Made by a program: the position numbers and the translations under genes
Part shown: positions 25,070 to 36,521 of the stretch, piece by piece
How the letters are laid out: every line of letters begins with the position of its first letter
Numbering within the stretch: the first letter of the stretch is position 1
Assembly: GCA_017530365.1 (NCBI GenBank)
Contig: JAFXMK010000011.1
Location: 1-64,000 of the forward strand
DNA length: 64,000 bases
Direction of reading: 5' to 3'
DNA from: Bacteroidales bacterium
GTDB taxonomy: Bacteria; Bacteroidota; Bacteroidia; Bacteroidales; F082
Notes under the pieces: model-generated
Databases searched by the model: none
The model's input: only the letters and a program-made list of their open reading frames with translations
What the model was told of the DNA's origin: nothing

Positions 25070-26245
25070 ATGAAAATCAACATCCTACGCTCCTCTTTCC
25101 AAACCGACGAATTCGTTTGGAATGAATATGCCGAGCTGATTGATCGGTTGAAAAATGAATTTCAAGCTGAAATACAAATCAACGGCAATGAATTGTCAAA
25201 TTATGTAATGATCGCCACCGGAGGGGTGGAAAACCTTTTCAAAACACTATTCACCGGCAAAGGTCCAGTAAACTTGATTGCCGATGGCAGAAACAATTCC
25301 CTAGCTGCCGCTCTGGAGATTTTGACTTGGTTGGGGGAGCAAGATGTTGAGGGACGGATTCTACATGGGACGAACAACGAGATTGTTTCGGCCTTGGCAG
25401 AAACGGTGTGCACACCGTCTTTACAGGGACGAATCGGGCTGTTTGGCGAGCCCTCGGATTGGCTCATCGCCAGCGGAGTGGATCGCGATTACCTGCTGGA
25501 ACATTTCGGCGTGGAAACCATTGACATCGACCTGCAGCGATTGATTGATGGCATCAAAGCAGTACCGCAAGCCGAGGCTGTGAAAGTGGCTCAAGCCATC
25601 GTGAAACGGTCTCTGGATACCATCGAACCATCTTGTGCCGATATGGTGGAAGCCGCTAAGGCCTATATTGCCATCAAGAAGATCTGCCAAGAGGAGCGCC
25701 TCGATGCCATGACCATCCGCTGTTTCGACATCGTGAATACTTGCGGTACCACGAGTTGTCTGGCTCTCGCCTTGCTCAACGACGAAGGCATCGTGGCCGG
25801 CTGCGAAGGCGACATGCAAACCCTGATGAGCATGTTTCTGGTTAAACGCCTCTGCGGTGCTGAAGCCTTTATGGCGAACCCTTCACAGCTTACTGACAAA
25901 ACCACCATGCTCGCCCACTGCACCATCCCGCTCAAGATGTGCGACGACATCACCATCCGCTCCCATTTCGAGTCGGGCATCGGCGTGGCCATCCAAGGCG
26001 TCCTACCCACGACCGACTACACCATCTTCAAATGGGGCGGACCAAAGCTAGACCGCTATTTCGTAACAGAAGCCCAAGCCGTCGAGACACCTTACAGCAA
26101 CCATTTCTGCCGCACACAGATCACTTTGAATGTAGATTTGAGACCTTATTTGCTGCACAATTCCATTGGAAATCACCATGTGATTATTAAGGGAAAACAT
26201 GCTGAGCAACTTAAGCGGTATATGGACGAGTTCGTCATTTTCTAA
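25070..26245 (+). CDS. L-fucose/L-arabinose isomerase-like protein
   Basis: 391 residues, shorter than classical fucose isomerase (about 590). The C-terminal half carries the family's metal-site region: CEGDMQTLMSMFLVKRL with E246 and D248, preceded by NTCGTTSCLALALLNDEGI and followed by LAHCTIP and an HFESGIGVAIQGVLP block that resembles the C-terminal beta-barrel. The N-terminal half is an alpha/beta domain (LFGEPSDWLIASGVD matches the 'iG.ps.w.i' stretch of FucI-like proteins). No signal peptide, so it is cytoplasmic. The likely role is a ketose/aldose isomerisation, but substrate is unknown. It converges on the histidine kinase with an 11-nt overlap. Confidence 0.72.
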   Translation: MKINILRSSFQTDEFVWNEYAELIDRLKNEFQAEIQINGNELSNYVMIATGGVENLFKTLFTGKGPVNLIADGRNNSLAAALEILTWLGEQDVEGRILHGTNNEIVSALAETVCTPSLQGRIGLFGEPSDWLIASGVDRDYLLEHFGVETIDIDLQRLIDGIKAVPQAEAVKVAQAIVKRSLDTIEPSCADMVEAAKAYIAIKKICQEERLDAMTIRCFDIVNTCGTTSCLALALLNDEGIVAGCEGDMQTLMSMFLVKRLCGAEAFMANPSQLTDKTTMLAHCTIPLKMCDDITIRSHFESGIGVAIQGVLPTTDYTIFKWGGPKLDRYFVTEAQAVETPYSNHFCRTQITLNVDLRPYLLHNSIGNHHVIIKGKHAEQLKRYMDEFVIF

Positions 26246-27737
26246 GAACAATCCTAAACGTCGTACCTTGTCCAACAACTGACGACTTCACGAAGATCTT
26301 GCCCTTGTGGTATTCCTCGATGATACGTTTGGCCAATGAGAGACCCAAGCCCCAGCCGCGTTTCTTGCTTGTATAGCCCGGGTTAAACACCTGCTTGATT
26401 TGTGATTTTGAGATGCCTTTACCAGTATCACTCAAGTCGATAAGGACCTCGTCGGCCCCCTCGGTCAATTCCAAAGTGATCTTGCCGTGGTCGCCCATGG
26501 CATCAACGGCATTCTTGGTTAGGTTTTCCAGCACCCAACGGAAAAGAGATGGCACCAAGGGAAGCACCAACGATTCCGTAGGCAGCTGAATGTCGAACTC
26601 AAACTTCTTGGAAAAACGATGTTGGAGGTAATCCATGGTATCCTTGATCACAGGGATGATGTCCGTTGGCTCCAAGGTAGGCACCGAGCCGATCTTTGAA
26701 AAACGGTCCGTCACCACCTGCAATCGGTCAATATCTTTTTCCATCTCCTCAGTACCGGCAAACGGTACTTCCTGCATCTTCAGCAATTCCACCCAACCCA
26801 TGAGCGATGAAATAGGCGTACCTAACTGATGTGCTGTCTCCTTGGCCATACCAGCCCACACCTGATTCTGTTCCGAACGACGTGCCCAGCTGAAGAGCAG
26901 ATAGGCTATCAGGAGATAGAGTCCGACCACAATGAACTGGATGATGGGAAAGTACTTCATCTGTTCCACCAAATCGGTGGTACGATAATAGATCTTGGCT
27001 TGTCCCGTGTTCATGAAATCGATTTCCAACGGATCGTTCTCCTCGCGCATTACCTCCAACTGACGATTCACGTAATCCGCATTTCGCATCATGACAGAAT
27101 CCAAGTTGCCATAGCTGAGAATCTTGGTGGCATCCGCATTCGTGATGATCACGGGAGCCCCAACCGCATTCAAAGTGATTTCTTCCAAAAAATGGTCTAT
27201 CATATCCTCCAACACTGCCTTCAACTCCGTATAGATCAAAGATTCATTGTAATATAGCCATTGCACCTGACCGAACCCAGGATTGATCTTGATGGGTGCA
27301 AACTTTGAATATGCCTCTCGAAGATCTGCATCAAACAGTTTCTTGTCTTTCTGATCATCAGGAAGATTATTGGAAAAGATGATATTCCCTGCATCATCAG
27401 TGATGATCAACGGAATACTGATATTGCTTTTGATGATCTCCAGATAGATGCCAGTATTTTCGTTCGAGGAGAAGTCAAGCACCTGTCTATAGGCATGAGC
27501 CAACAAGTCCACACGCTTCTTTTCCTGCTCGCTGACCTTGGAGAAGAAGTCTTCCGTTGACTTCATCATGATCGCATGCTGCTCCATGGCCGCTGCCCAC
27601 ATCCTCACCTGGTTGATCTCCTGCTCAGCGATAGACTTTACCAAATGGTTGGTGTACCACAGTGAAGCCCCCACAATAAGGAGTGCCACTATGGCAAGAG
27701 CCCATTTCCAACGTTTTTTATTTGTGTAGAGGTTCAT
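26235..27737 (-). CDS. Membrane sensor histidine kinase
   Basis: 500 residues from the ATG at 27737; the ORF opens 10 codons earlier, but a -7 box TAACTTTG lies there (27763-27756). Two transmembrane helices (about 10-30 and 222-244) flank a sensor domain with PAS/Cache-like features ([22 protein letters not shown]). The HisKA-like box is '[17 protein letters not shown]' with phospho-acceptor H303; the ATPase domain has [11 protein letters not shown] (N-box), LSDTGKGIS (G1) and [17 protein letters not shown] (G2). No response regulator gene is adjacent, so its partner is elsewhere. It is convergent with the isomerase-like gene and divergent from leuS. Confidence 0.93.
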   Translation of the reverse strand: MNLYTNKKRWKWALAIVALLIVGASLWYTNHLVKSIAEQEINQVRMWAAAMEQHAIMMKSTEDFFSKVSEQEKKRVDLLAHAYRQVLDFSSNENTGIYLEIIKSNISIPLIITDDAGNIIFSNNLPDDQKDKKLFDADLREAYSKFAPIKINPGFGQVQWLYYNESLIYTELKAVLEDMIDHFLEEITLNAVGAPVIITNADATKILSYGNLDSVMMRNADYVNRQLEVMREENDPLEIDFMNTGQAKIYYRTTDLVEQMKYFPIIQFIVVGLYLLIAYLLFSWARRSEQNQVWAGMAKETAHQLGTPISSLMGWVELLKMQEVPFAGTEEMEKDIDRLQVVTDRFSKIGSVPTLEPTDIIPVIKDTMDYLQHRFSKKFEFDIQLPTESLVLPLVPSLFRWVLENLTKNAVDAMGDHGKITLELTEGADEVLIDLSDTGKGISKSQIKQVFNPGYTSKKRGWGLGLSLAKRIIEEYHKGKIFVKSSVVGQGTTFRIVLRK

Positions 27738-27755
27738 TTGTTGATTTTTATAACG

Positions 27756-27763
27756 CAAAGTTA
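27756..27763 (-). promoter_or_regulatory. -7 box of the histidine-kinase gene (TAACTTTG)
   Basis: Exact TAnnTTTG match on the minus strand, 19 nt before the ATG at 27737. It decides the start: an ATG at 27767 would lie upstream of the transcription start. Confidence 0.6.
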
Positions 27764-27774
27764 GCAAAATATTG

Positions 27775-27782
27775 TATTTTTG
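27775..27782 (+). promoter_or_regulatory. -7 box of leuS (TATTTTTG)
   Basis: Exact TAnnTTTG match 30 nt before the leuS ATG at 27812, back to back with the histidine kinase box 12 nt away. Confidence 0.55.
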
Positions 27783-27811
27783 CAGGTTATTCTGAAAAAA
27801 ACAAACACCCT

Positions 27812-30952
<3,141 letters not shown>

Positions 30953-31010
30953 AATCGGAGTTTTTGCGGAATTAAACCGATTGTGTTCCAAACATAGGAT
31001 ACAGTTGGTT

Positions 31011-31685
31011 TCAGCCCAGCAAATCTACCGCATTGCCGACGATTTCCCGATGCATCGATTCCTCCAAAGCGTCAAAATCTGCTTTCAAGACCTGTCGTTT
31101 GAAATTTCCATCCTCCAAAAGGCAGATTTCGTCGCAGGTTTGGGTCAAAGTTGTATAGATGTGCGAAGACATGATGACGGTCTTGCCTCTTTGTTTCAAG
31201 GCCTTGATGAGGTCGAAAACCAGTACACTGCTTTGGAAATCGATGCCGTTGAAAGGCTCGTCCAAGATATAATAAGGCACGTCTTGTAACAATATGGCGA
31301 ACAAAGCCAATTTCTTTTTCATGCCAGTGGAATAAGTTGAAACATAATCATTTAAGGGCAATTCAAAGATGTTTTTAGAGGCTATGTTGTCAATCTTTTG
31401 GTTGCGGGCGTTGCAGACAAACCGCACGTATTCCATGCCCGTCATCAACTTGTAGAAAAACAGTTCGGTCGGCAGATACCCGATGTAATTCTTCAATGGG
31501 CGATGCTCCGAAACAATCTCCCCATGGCAGGATTCAAGCCCCGTCAGGCAGCGGAACAAGGTCGTCTTTCCCGAACCGTTTTTCCCCACAATACCATAAA
31601 CCTTATTGTTTTCAAAGGTAAACGACAAACGGTCCAAGACAATATGGGAACCAAGGGATTTTGATATTTCAACAAGTTGAATCAC
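31011..31685 (-). CDS. ABC transporter ATP-binding protein
   Basis: 224 residues from a GTG at 31685 that overlaps the permease stop (GTGA). Walker A is GIVGKNGSGKTTLF, the signature is a degenerate YSTGMKKKLAL, Walker B is YYILDEPFNGID, and the H-loop is MSSH. The Q-loop region reads GYLPTELFFY. It resembles ATPases of ABC-2 type exporters such as those of the antibiotic-export class. Partner is the membrane protein directly upstream. The reading frame stays open upstream through the permease gene, but that extension shows no domain and is not used. Confidence 0.88.
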   Translation of the reverse strand: MIQLVEISKSLGSHIVLDRLSFTFENNKVYGIVGKNGSGKTTLFRCLTGLESCHGEIVSEHRPLKNYIGYLPTELFFYKLMTGMEYVRFVCNARNQKIDNIASKNIFELPLNDYVSTYSTGMKKKLALFAILLQDVPYYILDEPFNGIDFQSSVLVFDLIKALKQRGKTVIMSSHIYTTLTQTCDEICLLEDGNFKRQVLKADFDALEESMHREIVGNAVDLLG

Positions 31686-32632
31686 AAGTAGTTGTTTAGG
31701 TTCTTTTGGGCTTTGCCGAACAAATAGAAAACCAAGGGAATCGGAAGGAGAACAAGCGGAGGATAGACGGGACAAATCACGCAGGCGGTGAGCAATAATC
31801 CATCGCCGATGTTGAATTGTTTTGGAAACTCGGTGTATTTCAGCAAGATAGTAATAGCCAGATTCATGAAACCCATCAAAACAGCCAGCAGAAGAAAGCC
31901 GATGAGTTTCGGGAAAAAGAACGACAGCGTGACGATGGGTACGACAACCAATGAAAATGCGTAAACGAAAGCGGTTTTCAGTTTCAGAAAAAGGAACTGT
32001 TTTGGTGTGTCGGTGTGCATCCAAACATAGTATTCTGGCTCCATTTGGGAATAATAGCCCAAGCAAATGATAAAGACGGCATACACCGAGACAATGCCCA
32101 AGTTGAAGTTGTCGTGGATGACGGCCATCAGCACTACATAATAGAGAAACAGAATCAATGGAAAACTGACGCGAAAACCTATTGCGAACTCGAAAGGCCT
32201 TTTTGAAAACGGTGTGGGTAAGGCTGGAAGGTTCATTCTTTTTCGGTTCCAATTAGCGGTAATGCCCCTAAAAAAAGCGATGATGAGTAAACCCAATGCC
32301 AAAAGGAACTGCCTGCGAATCAGCAGTACAAGGCTGAAAGGGAGAACGAGCAACAGGTTTTCAACCGTTCGGAGAAGGAGAAACTCGCGCTTGGAATAGC
32401 AAATTTTCAGGAACTCGTTGCGTCCATCGCTGCGAAAAGGATTCATGGCAAGCACTCCGGCAGCGAAGTAAAGCCATGGGAAATAAGTCTTTTGCGGCCA
32501 AAGTACCGCTGGCAACACCATCACCACCAAGGCCAAAAGCGCGTATCCAACCACAGGAGGCAGCCCGAAATGTCTGATGCTTCTTGAAAACAATTTGAAT
32601 TGCCAAGAAAAGTAATGCTGGATTATTTCCAC
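31682..32632 (-). CDS. ABC-2-like membrane permease
   Basis: 316 residues with about eight hydrophobic segments (for example VVGYALLALVVMVLPAVLW, LLVLPFSLVLLI, FPLILFLYYVVLMAVI, LIGFLLLAVLMGFMNLAITI). No soluble domain is present. No specific family is recognised, but the 4-nt overlap with the ATPase gene shows it is its membrane partner. The substrate is unknown. The gene starts about 200 nt from the fucosidase 3' end. Confidence 0.75.
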   Translation of the reverse strand: MEIIQHYFSWQFKLFSRSIRHFGLPPVVGYALLALVVMVLPAVLWPQKTYFPWLYFAAGVLAMNPFRSDGRNEFLKICYSKREFLLLRTVENLLLVLPFSLVLLIRRQFLLALGLLIIAFFRGITANWNRKRMNLPALPTPFSKRPFEFAIGFRVSFPLILFLYYVVLMAVIHDNFNLGIVSVYAVFIICLGYYSQMEPEYYVWMHTDTPKQFLFLKLKTAFVYAFSLVVVPIVTLSFFFPKLIGFLLLAVLMGFMNLAITILLKYTEFPKQFNIGDGLLLTACVICPVYPPLVLLPIPLVFYLFGKAQKNLNNYL

Positions 32633-32784
32633 AACCGATAGAATTATATGCTTTTAACGCAAAAGGGGTTGCCTTTATTGCAAAAGCGTCAATAATCCCA
32701 ATAACCCATCCCAAAATGCCAAAGCGGGATGATGTTTTTTCAAATCGAGGAAATCTTCCCTCACTTTTTGCAAAAATCGCGGAA

Positions 32785-32838
32785 TTATTTCTTCGTTTTC
32801 ATCTCAAACACCACCGCGTGTGGCATCTCGAAATCGTT
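32785..32838 (-). pseudogene. Relic of a second fucosidase 3' end
   Basis: Just after the fucosidase stop, the minus strand reads NDFEMPHAVVFEMKTKK then TAA. This repeats the gene's own end (NDYLFEMPHAVVFEMRRGK) with matching DNA (32797-32838 against 32878-32920) but in a different frame relative to the intact gene. It is best read as the surviving tail of a tandem paralogue removed by recombination. The remaining part of the 32633-32836 gap shows no gene or RNA I can support. Confidence 0.7.
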
Positions 32839-34303
32839 AATATCGTTGTGGGGTAATCACCGCTTTACCACGGCGCATCTCGAACACTACCGCATGAGGC
32901 ATCTCGAACAGATAATCGTTTGGGATTTCGATTTGATAGGTAGGGCTGTAATAGTCTAGGTCTTTTGAACCGCTTTTGAGGCTCAAAGTAGCTGTTTTGT
33001 TGCTTCCCAGAATCTTGATTTTTCCTGTTTTTAATTCGGGCATTCCTTTGGAATCGAACCAATACAAGTTGGGCACTGGGCTTTCCTGTTCATCCAAGAG
33101 GAAAATAGCATAAACCTTGTCGCCCTTTTGCGTGAAACGGAACTTGCCGTAGGCGTATGGATAGATAGGACGTGTACCATAGATGGCTTCACCGTTCACC
33201 TTCATCCACTCGCCGATCTCCTTCATGCGGAGCAGGGCCGTGTCGGGTAAGTTGCCATCGGCATCAGGACCCACATTAAGGAGAAAGTTGCCGCCTTTGG
33301 CCACGATGTCGCAAAGCAGATGGATGAGTTTGTTGGTGCTTTTATAGGTGTCGGTGGAGACATACGACCACGAGTTGCCCATCGGCATGCAGGTTTCCCA
33401 AGGATAAGGCAAAAGGCTGTCGGGCACTTGTTGCTCAGGCGTCTGATAGTTTTCGTATTTGCCGCCCACCGAGCGATCTACAATGATAAGGTCAGGGTTG
33501 TTTTCACGGGCAATGGAGGCCACCGTGGGCATGTCAATATCCTGAATATAGCCTTGGCAACCGAGCCAAGGACGCGTCTCTTCGTTCACGCTCCACTCAG
33601 GGCGAACCCAGCCACCGTCGAGCCAAAGGATGTCGATGTCACCATAGTTATGGGTAATCTCGCGAATCTGCCGATGCGTGAATTGCTTGTATTTCTCAAA
33701 ACGCTCCGGCATGACCATTGGGTCGTAGTTGACGTTACGGTCGGGGGTGGCCCATTCGTGCGCCCAGTAATCATCGCAGTGCCAATCGGGTTTTGAAAAG
33801 TAGAGGCCTGTCCAAAAGCCCTTTTCGCGGAAGGCTTTCACCACTTCGCCAGTGACATCAGCTTTAGGATTGGATGAAAACGGGCATGAAGGATCGACAG
33901 TGGAATAGGTGGTTTCTTTCGTATCAAACATACAGAAACCGTCGTGGTGTTTGGTGGTGAAGACCACGTATTTCATTCCAGCATCGAAAGCGGCTTGAGC
34001 CCATTTCGAAGGGTCAAAACTCTTGGGATTGAAAGTTTTGTTAAGGTTTTGGTAATCGGTTTTGTATTTGTAATAGTCGGCACCATCACGGTTGATCCAT
34101 GGCTCATTACATATCGACCACGACTCAACCACTTCCCATTGGGAGTACATGCCCCAGTGCATCATGAAGCCAAACTTCAGGTCCTGCCACTGGCTGATAC
34201 GGTTGGTGATGACGGGGTCAGTTTCGGGAAGTTGGTCATCAGTTTGCGCGAAGGCCATCATGCATACAAGGCACAAAAGCACGGTGAAAAAGCGTTTCTT
34301 CAT
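32837..34303 (-). CDS. Alpha-L-fucosidase (GH29)
   Basis: 488 residues from 34303, which gives the signal peptide MKKRFFTVLLCLVCMMAFAQ; the frame opens 31 codons earlier but a -7 box TACCTTTG (34332-34325) lies between. GH29 blocks: FGFMMHWGMYSQW, KYVVFTTKHHDGFCMFDT, GLYFSKPDWH, and the nucleophile region DILWLDGGW with D229; 'GGNFLLNVGPDADG' follows. The enzyme removes terminal alpha-L-fucose from glycans in the periplasm or outside. Host mucin or plant xyloglucan are possible sources. No SusC/SusD pair is nearby, so it is not in a classical polysaccharide utilisation locus. A C-terminal beta-sandwich ends in VITPQRY. Confidence 0.95.
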   Translation of the reverse strand: MKKRFFTVLLCLVCMMAFAQTDDQLPETDPVITNRISQWQDLKFGFMMHWGMYSQWEVVESWSICNEPWINRDGADYYKYKTDYQNLNKTFNPKSFDPSKWAQAAFDAGMKYVVFTTKHHDGFCMFDTKETTYSTVDPSCPFSSNPKADVTGEVVKAFREKGFWTGLYFSKPDWHCDDYWAHEWATPDRNVNYDPMVMPERFEKYKQFTHRQIREITHNYGDIDILWLDGGWVRPEWSVNEETRPWLGCQGYIQDIDMPTVASIARENNPDLIIVDRSVGGKYENYQTPEQQVPDSLLPYPWETCMPMGNSWSYVSTDTYKSTNKLIHLLCDIVAKGGNFLLNVGPDADGNLPDTALLRMKEIGEWMKVNGEAIYGTRPIYPYAYGKFRFTQKGDKVYAIFLLDEQESPVPNLYWFDSKGMPELKTGKIKILGSNKTATLSLKSGSKDLDYYSPTYQIEIPNDYLFEMPHAVVFEMRRGKAVITPQRY

Positions 34304-34324
34304 AGAAGGATATTTTTTGCTGTG

Positions 34325-34332
34325 CAAAGGTA
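34325..34332 (-). promoter_or_regulatory. -7 box of the fucosidase gene (TACCTTTG)
   Basis: Exact TAnnTTTG on the minus strand, 22 nt before the ATG at 34303. It is back to back with the lipoprotein gene's -7 box at 34374-34381. Confidence 0.6.
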
Positions 34333-34373
34333 GAGAAATAATCCTCCTTTTCCTTCTAAAACCAAAAAAGATG

Positions 34374-34381
34374 TATTTTTG
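34374..34381 (+). promoter_or_regulatory. -7 box of the repeat lipoprotein gene (TATTTTTG)
   Basis: Exact TAnnTTTG 22 nt before the ATG at 34403. It supports this ATG over one at 34379, which lies within the box. Confidence 0.6.
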
Positions 34382-34402
34382 TTTCCGACAAAACATAGAC
34401 TA

Positions 34403-36265
34403 ATGAAAAATATTATTAGAGTATTAGCCTTGTTGCTGTTCGTCGGCACAGTGACACTCACACAACAGGGATGCCTTTGGCTGTTTAGCGACAGCGAGGA
34501 TGAAAACGGCAATTCCTCAGCCCCTAACAGCAATACCGGACAGTCAATCATCTTTTCCGATTGCTCAATCGAGACGAACTCAAAGGACGACAATGGAAAC
34601 CCCAGAATGGTGTACCACTTCACGGCGGAATTGTCAGGGATGAAGGAACAGGGCATCCAGATGGTCATGTCCGTTGAGTCGCCCAAAGGCACCCCATATA
34701 CATACATTGACGAGGAAGGAGACGAGATCATAGTGAGGGCGAAAAAAGACTTCCAAAACAAGAACCAAACTGACAGCTTCAGCCTCAAAAACAAAATTGT
34801 CGGGATAGAGAATAGCAAACTCCACCTCAAAGAGGGAGAAAACACCTTCTATGTGCGTCTTACTGCCTACGATGAAGACACCCATGCCGAGATCGGGTCG
34901 TCGCCTTACATGGCGGTCACCATAACAGGTAAAGGAGATTCCGAACCCTCGGTAACCTTTTCCCAGTGCAACCTTGAACATAACGTGATGTATAACGACA
35001 AAAAAATGCTCAAATACAGTTATGTAGCAAACGTTCGAGGAGTCAAGGGGCACGATATCCAATTTACAATGACTGTTGAATGTCCCAAGGGGACTTTTCA
35101 TTACGGAAATGATGGAAAAGTCTTGGAGTCCAAAAGCAAAACACTTACTGCTTCCTATGACAACACCAAATTCGAAAAATGGCAAGGGATTTACAATGAT
35201 AATCTCAATCCATTGCCCGGGAAAAACACTTATTACGTCCGTATAACCGCCAAAGATTTGACGACGGGGAAGACATTGGGAGAATCGGACTATTTGACTT
35301 ATACTCAGACAGGAAGTTCCAATAATAAAAATAGTAGTAACAATAACAATAAAAACAACAACAACAATTCTTCGTCTAACAAACAGTCTTCCAGCGGACC
35401 CTCAGTAACCTTTTCCCAGTGCAACCTTGAACATAACGTGATCCATAACGACAGAAAAATGCTCAAATGCAATTATATAGCAAATGTTCAAGGCGTCAAG
35501 GGGCACGAAATCCAATTTACAATGACTATTGAATGTCCCAAAGGGACACTCATTTACGGGAAGGATGGAAAAGTCTTGGAGGCCAAAAGCAAAACACTTA
35601 CTGCTTCCTATGAAAACACCAAATTCGACAAATGGCAAGGGATTTACAATGATAACCTCAACCCATTCCCTGGGAAAAACACTTATTACGTCCGCATAAC
35701 CGCAAAAGATTTGACGACGGGGAAGACACTGGGAAAATCGGACTATTTGACTTATACTCAAACAGGAAGCTCAAACTCCAATAACAATTCCAATAAAAAG
35801 TCCAATGCTTCATACAGCCCTTCAACTTCGTTGCAAAAAGGCTATTATTACATCCACATTGCCAAAGACCCGAACTATTGTATTGAGGTGAAGAACGGCG
35901 TCGCGAACAGCGGGCAGAACATTCAACTCCAACGTTCTGACGGATCCGCTGCACAACAATGGTATTTTGAACCCAACAATGATGGATCCTACTACATCCG
36001 ATCGCGCTTGAACCACGACTATGTCCTGGATGCAAAAGGCGGAATTGCCGCTGATGGCACGAATCTCCAATTGTACCGTTTCAATGGCACAGCTGCCCAA
36101 AGATGGTACTTTGAACAGTGCTCCCAAGAACTCTATTACATCCACTCTGCGCTTAATGACAACTATGTGATTGATTTAGAACGGGCCAACGTCCAAAATG
36201 GCGCCAATATCGAGATCTATCATAGCAAGAAGAACGCAGCCCAGCGATGGAAAATTAACAAATAA
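34403..36265 (+). CDS. Lipoprotein with three tandem domains and C-terminal ricin-type lectin
   Basis: 620 residues from 34403. Lipoprotein signal ending LTQQGC (C24). Three copies of one beta-sandwich domain follow: a diverged copy (about 45-180, IIFSDCSIETNS), and two nearly identical ones (about 182-303 and 333-457), each starting SVTFSQCNLEHNV and ending GESDYLTYTQTG or GKSDYLTYTQTG. The last two are joined by an Asn/Ser/Lys low-complexity linker (about 304-332). The C-terminal part (about 475-620) is a ricin B/CBM13 beta-trefoil with three QxW repeats: AAQQWYF, AAQRWYF, AAQRWKI. Likely an outer-membrane surface lipoprotein that binds glycans; the role of the repeated domain is unknown. 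Confidence 0.85.
   Translation: MKNIIRVLALLLFVGTVTLTQQGCLWLFSDSEDENGNSSAPNSNTGQSIIFSDCSIETNSKDDNGNPRMVYHFTAELSGMKEQGIQMVMSVESPKGTPYTYIDEEGDEIIVRAKKDFQNKNQTDSFSLKNKIVGIENSKLHLKEGENTFYVRLTAYDEDTHAEIGSSPYMAVTITGKGDSEPSVTFSQCNLEHNVMYNDKKMLKYSYVANVRGVKGHDIQFTMTVECPKGTFHYGNDGKVLESKSKTLTASYDNTKFEKWQGIYNDNLNPLPGKNTYYVRITAKDLTTGKTLGESDYLTYTQTGSSNNKNSSNNNNKNNNNNSSSNKQSSSGPSVTFSQCNLEHNVIHNDRKMLKCNYIANVQGVKGHEIQFTMTIECPKGTLIYGKDGKVLEAKSKTLTASYENTKFDKWQGIYNDNLNPFPGKNTYYVRITAKDLTTGKTLGKSDYLTYTQTGSSNSNNNSNKKSNASYSPSTSLQKGYYYIHIAKDPNYCIEVKNGVANSGQNIQLQRSDGSAAQQWYFEPNNDGSYYIRSRLNHDYVLDAKGGIAADGTNLQLYRFNGTAAQRWYFEQCSQELYYIHSALNDNYVIDLERANVQNGANIEIYHSKKNAAQRWKINK
34946..35320 (+). repeat. Direct repeat unit 1 in the lipoprotein gene
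   Basis: About 375 nt nearly identical to 35399-35773, from CCCTCGGTAACCTTTTCC to ACTCAGACAGGAAG. Most differences are scattered single bases, implying a recent duplication or ongoing gene conversion. Confidence 0.9.
35399..35773 (+). repeat. Direct repeat unit 2 in the lipoprotein gene
   Basis: Second copy of the 375-nt unit, separated from the first by a 78-nt Asn/Ser/Lys-coding linker rich in AAT/AAC/AGT. The offset between copies is 453 nt (151 codons), so unit gain or loss would keep the frame. Confidence 0.9.
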
Positions 36266-36266
36266 A

Positions 36267-36302
36267 AACCACGATCACAGGTCTCCCTGTCAATCGTGGT
36301 TT
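36267..36302 (+). terminator. Bidirectional terminator between convergent genes
   Basis: Inverted repeat AACCACGAT.ACAGG / CCTGT..ATCGTGGTT with a TCTC loop and small internal mismatch, A-run before and TTAT after. It separates the lipoprotein gene (+) from the zeta-type operon (-). Confidence 0.75.
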
Positions 36303-36323
36303 ATCAAGAAGATGGAGTGCTTT

Positions 36324-36521
36324 TTATGCACCCATCATGGTTTTGACATCTTTAGCTCTTACAGTATAGATGCGACCTTTTTCGTCGCAGAAACACATGG
36401 TGCCATTATGGCGGCTACGCATGATCACGAGGCGGCGGAACGACAAGTCAAGACCGGTCATCAGCTGCTTGGTCAATTCTGACACCTCATTCTTTTTAGC
36501 ATTTACTTTTACTGTTGTCAT
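36324..36521 (-). CDS. Small protein coupled to a zeta-toxin-like kinase
   Basis: 65 residues: basic N-terminus (MTTVKVNAKKNEVSELTKQL), central FRRLVIMRSRHNGTMCF, and a small beta C-terminus (DEKGRIYTVRAKDVKTM). No family recognised. Its ATG overlaps the kinase TGA (ATGA), which argues strongly that it is a real gene translated with it. It may be an antitoxin or modulator of the kinase. If so the gene order is toxin first, the reverse of the usual epsilon-zeta order. Function is inferred from position only. Confidence 0.65.
   Translation of the reverse strand: MTTVKVNAKKNEVSELTKQLMTGLDLSFRRLVIMRSRHNGTMCFCDEKGRIYTVRAKDVKTMMGA

Noticed and set aside
31686-32252. N-terminal extension of the ABC ATPase
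   Set aside because: It is the permease gene read in another frame, with no domain similarity; the GTG at 31685 gives the normal ATPase start.
34303-36265. Polysaccharide utilisation locus around the fucosidase
   Set aside because: No SusC/SusD pair, regulator or other glycosidase is adjacent; only a lectin-like lipoprotein is nearby.
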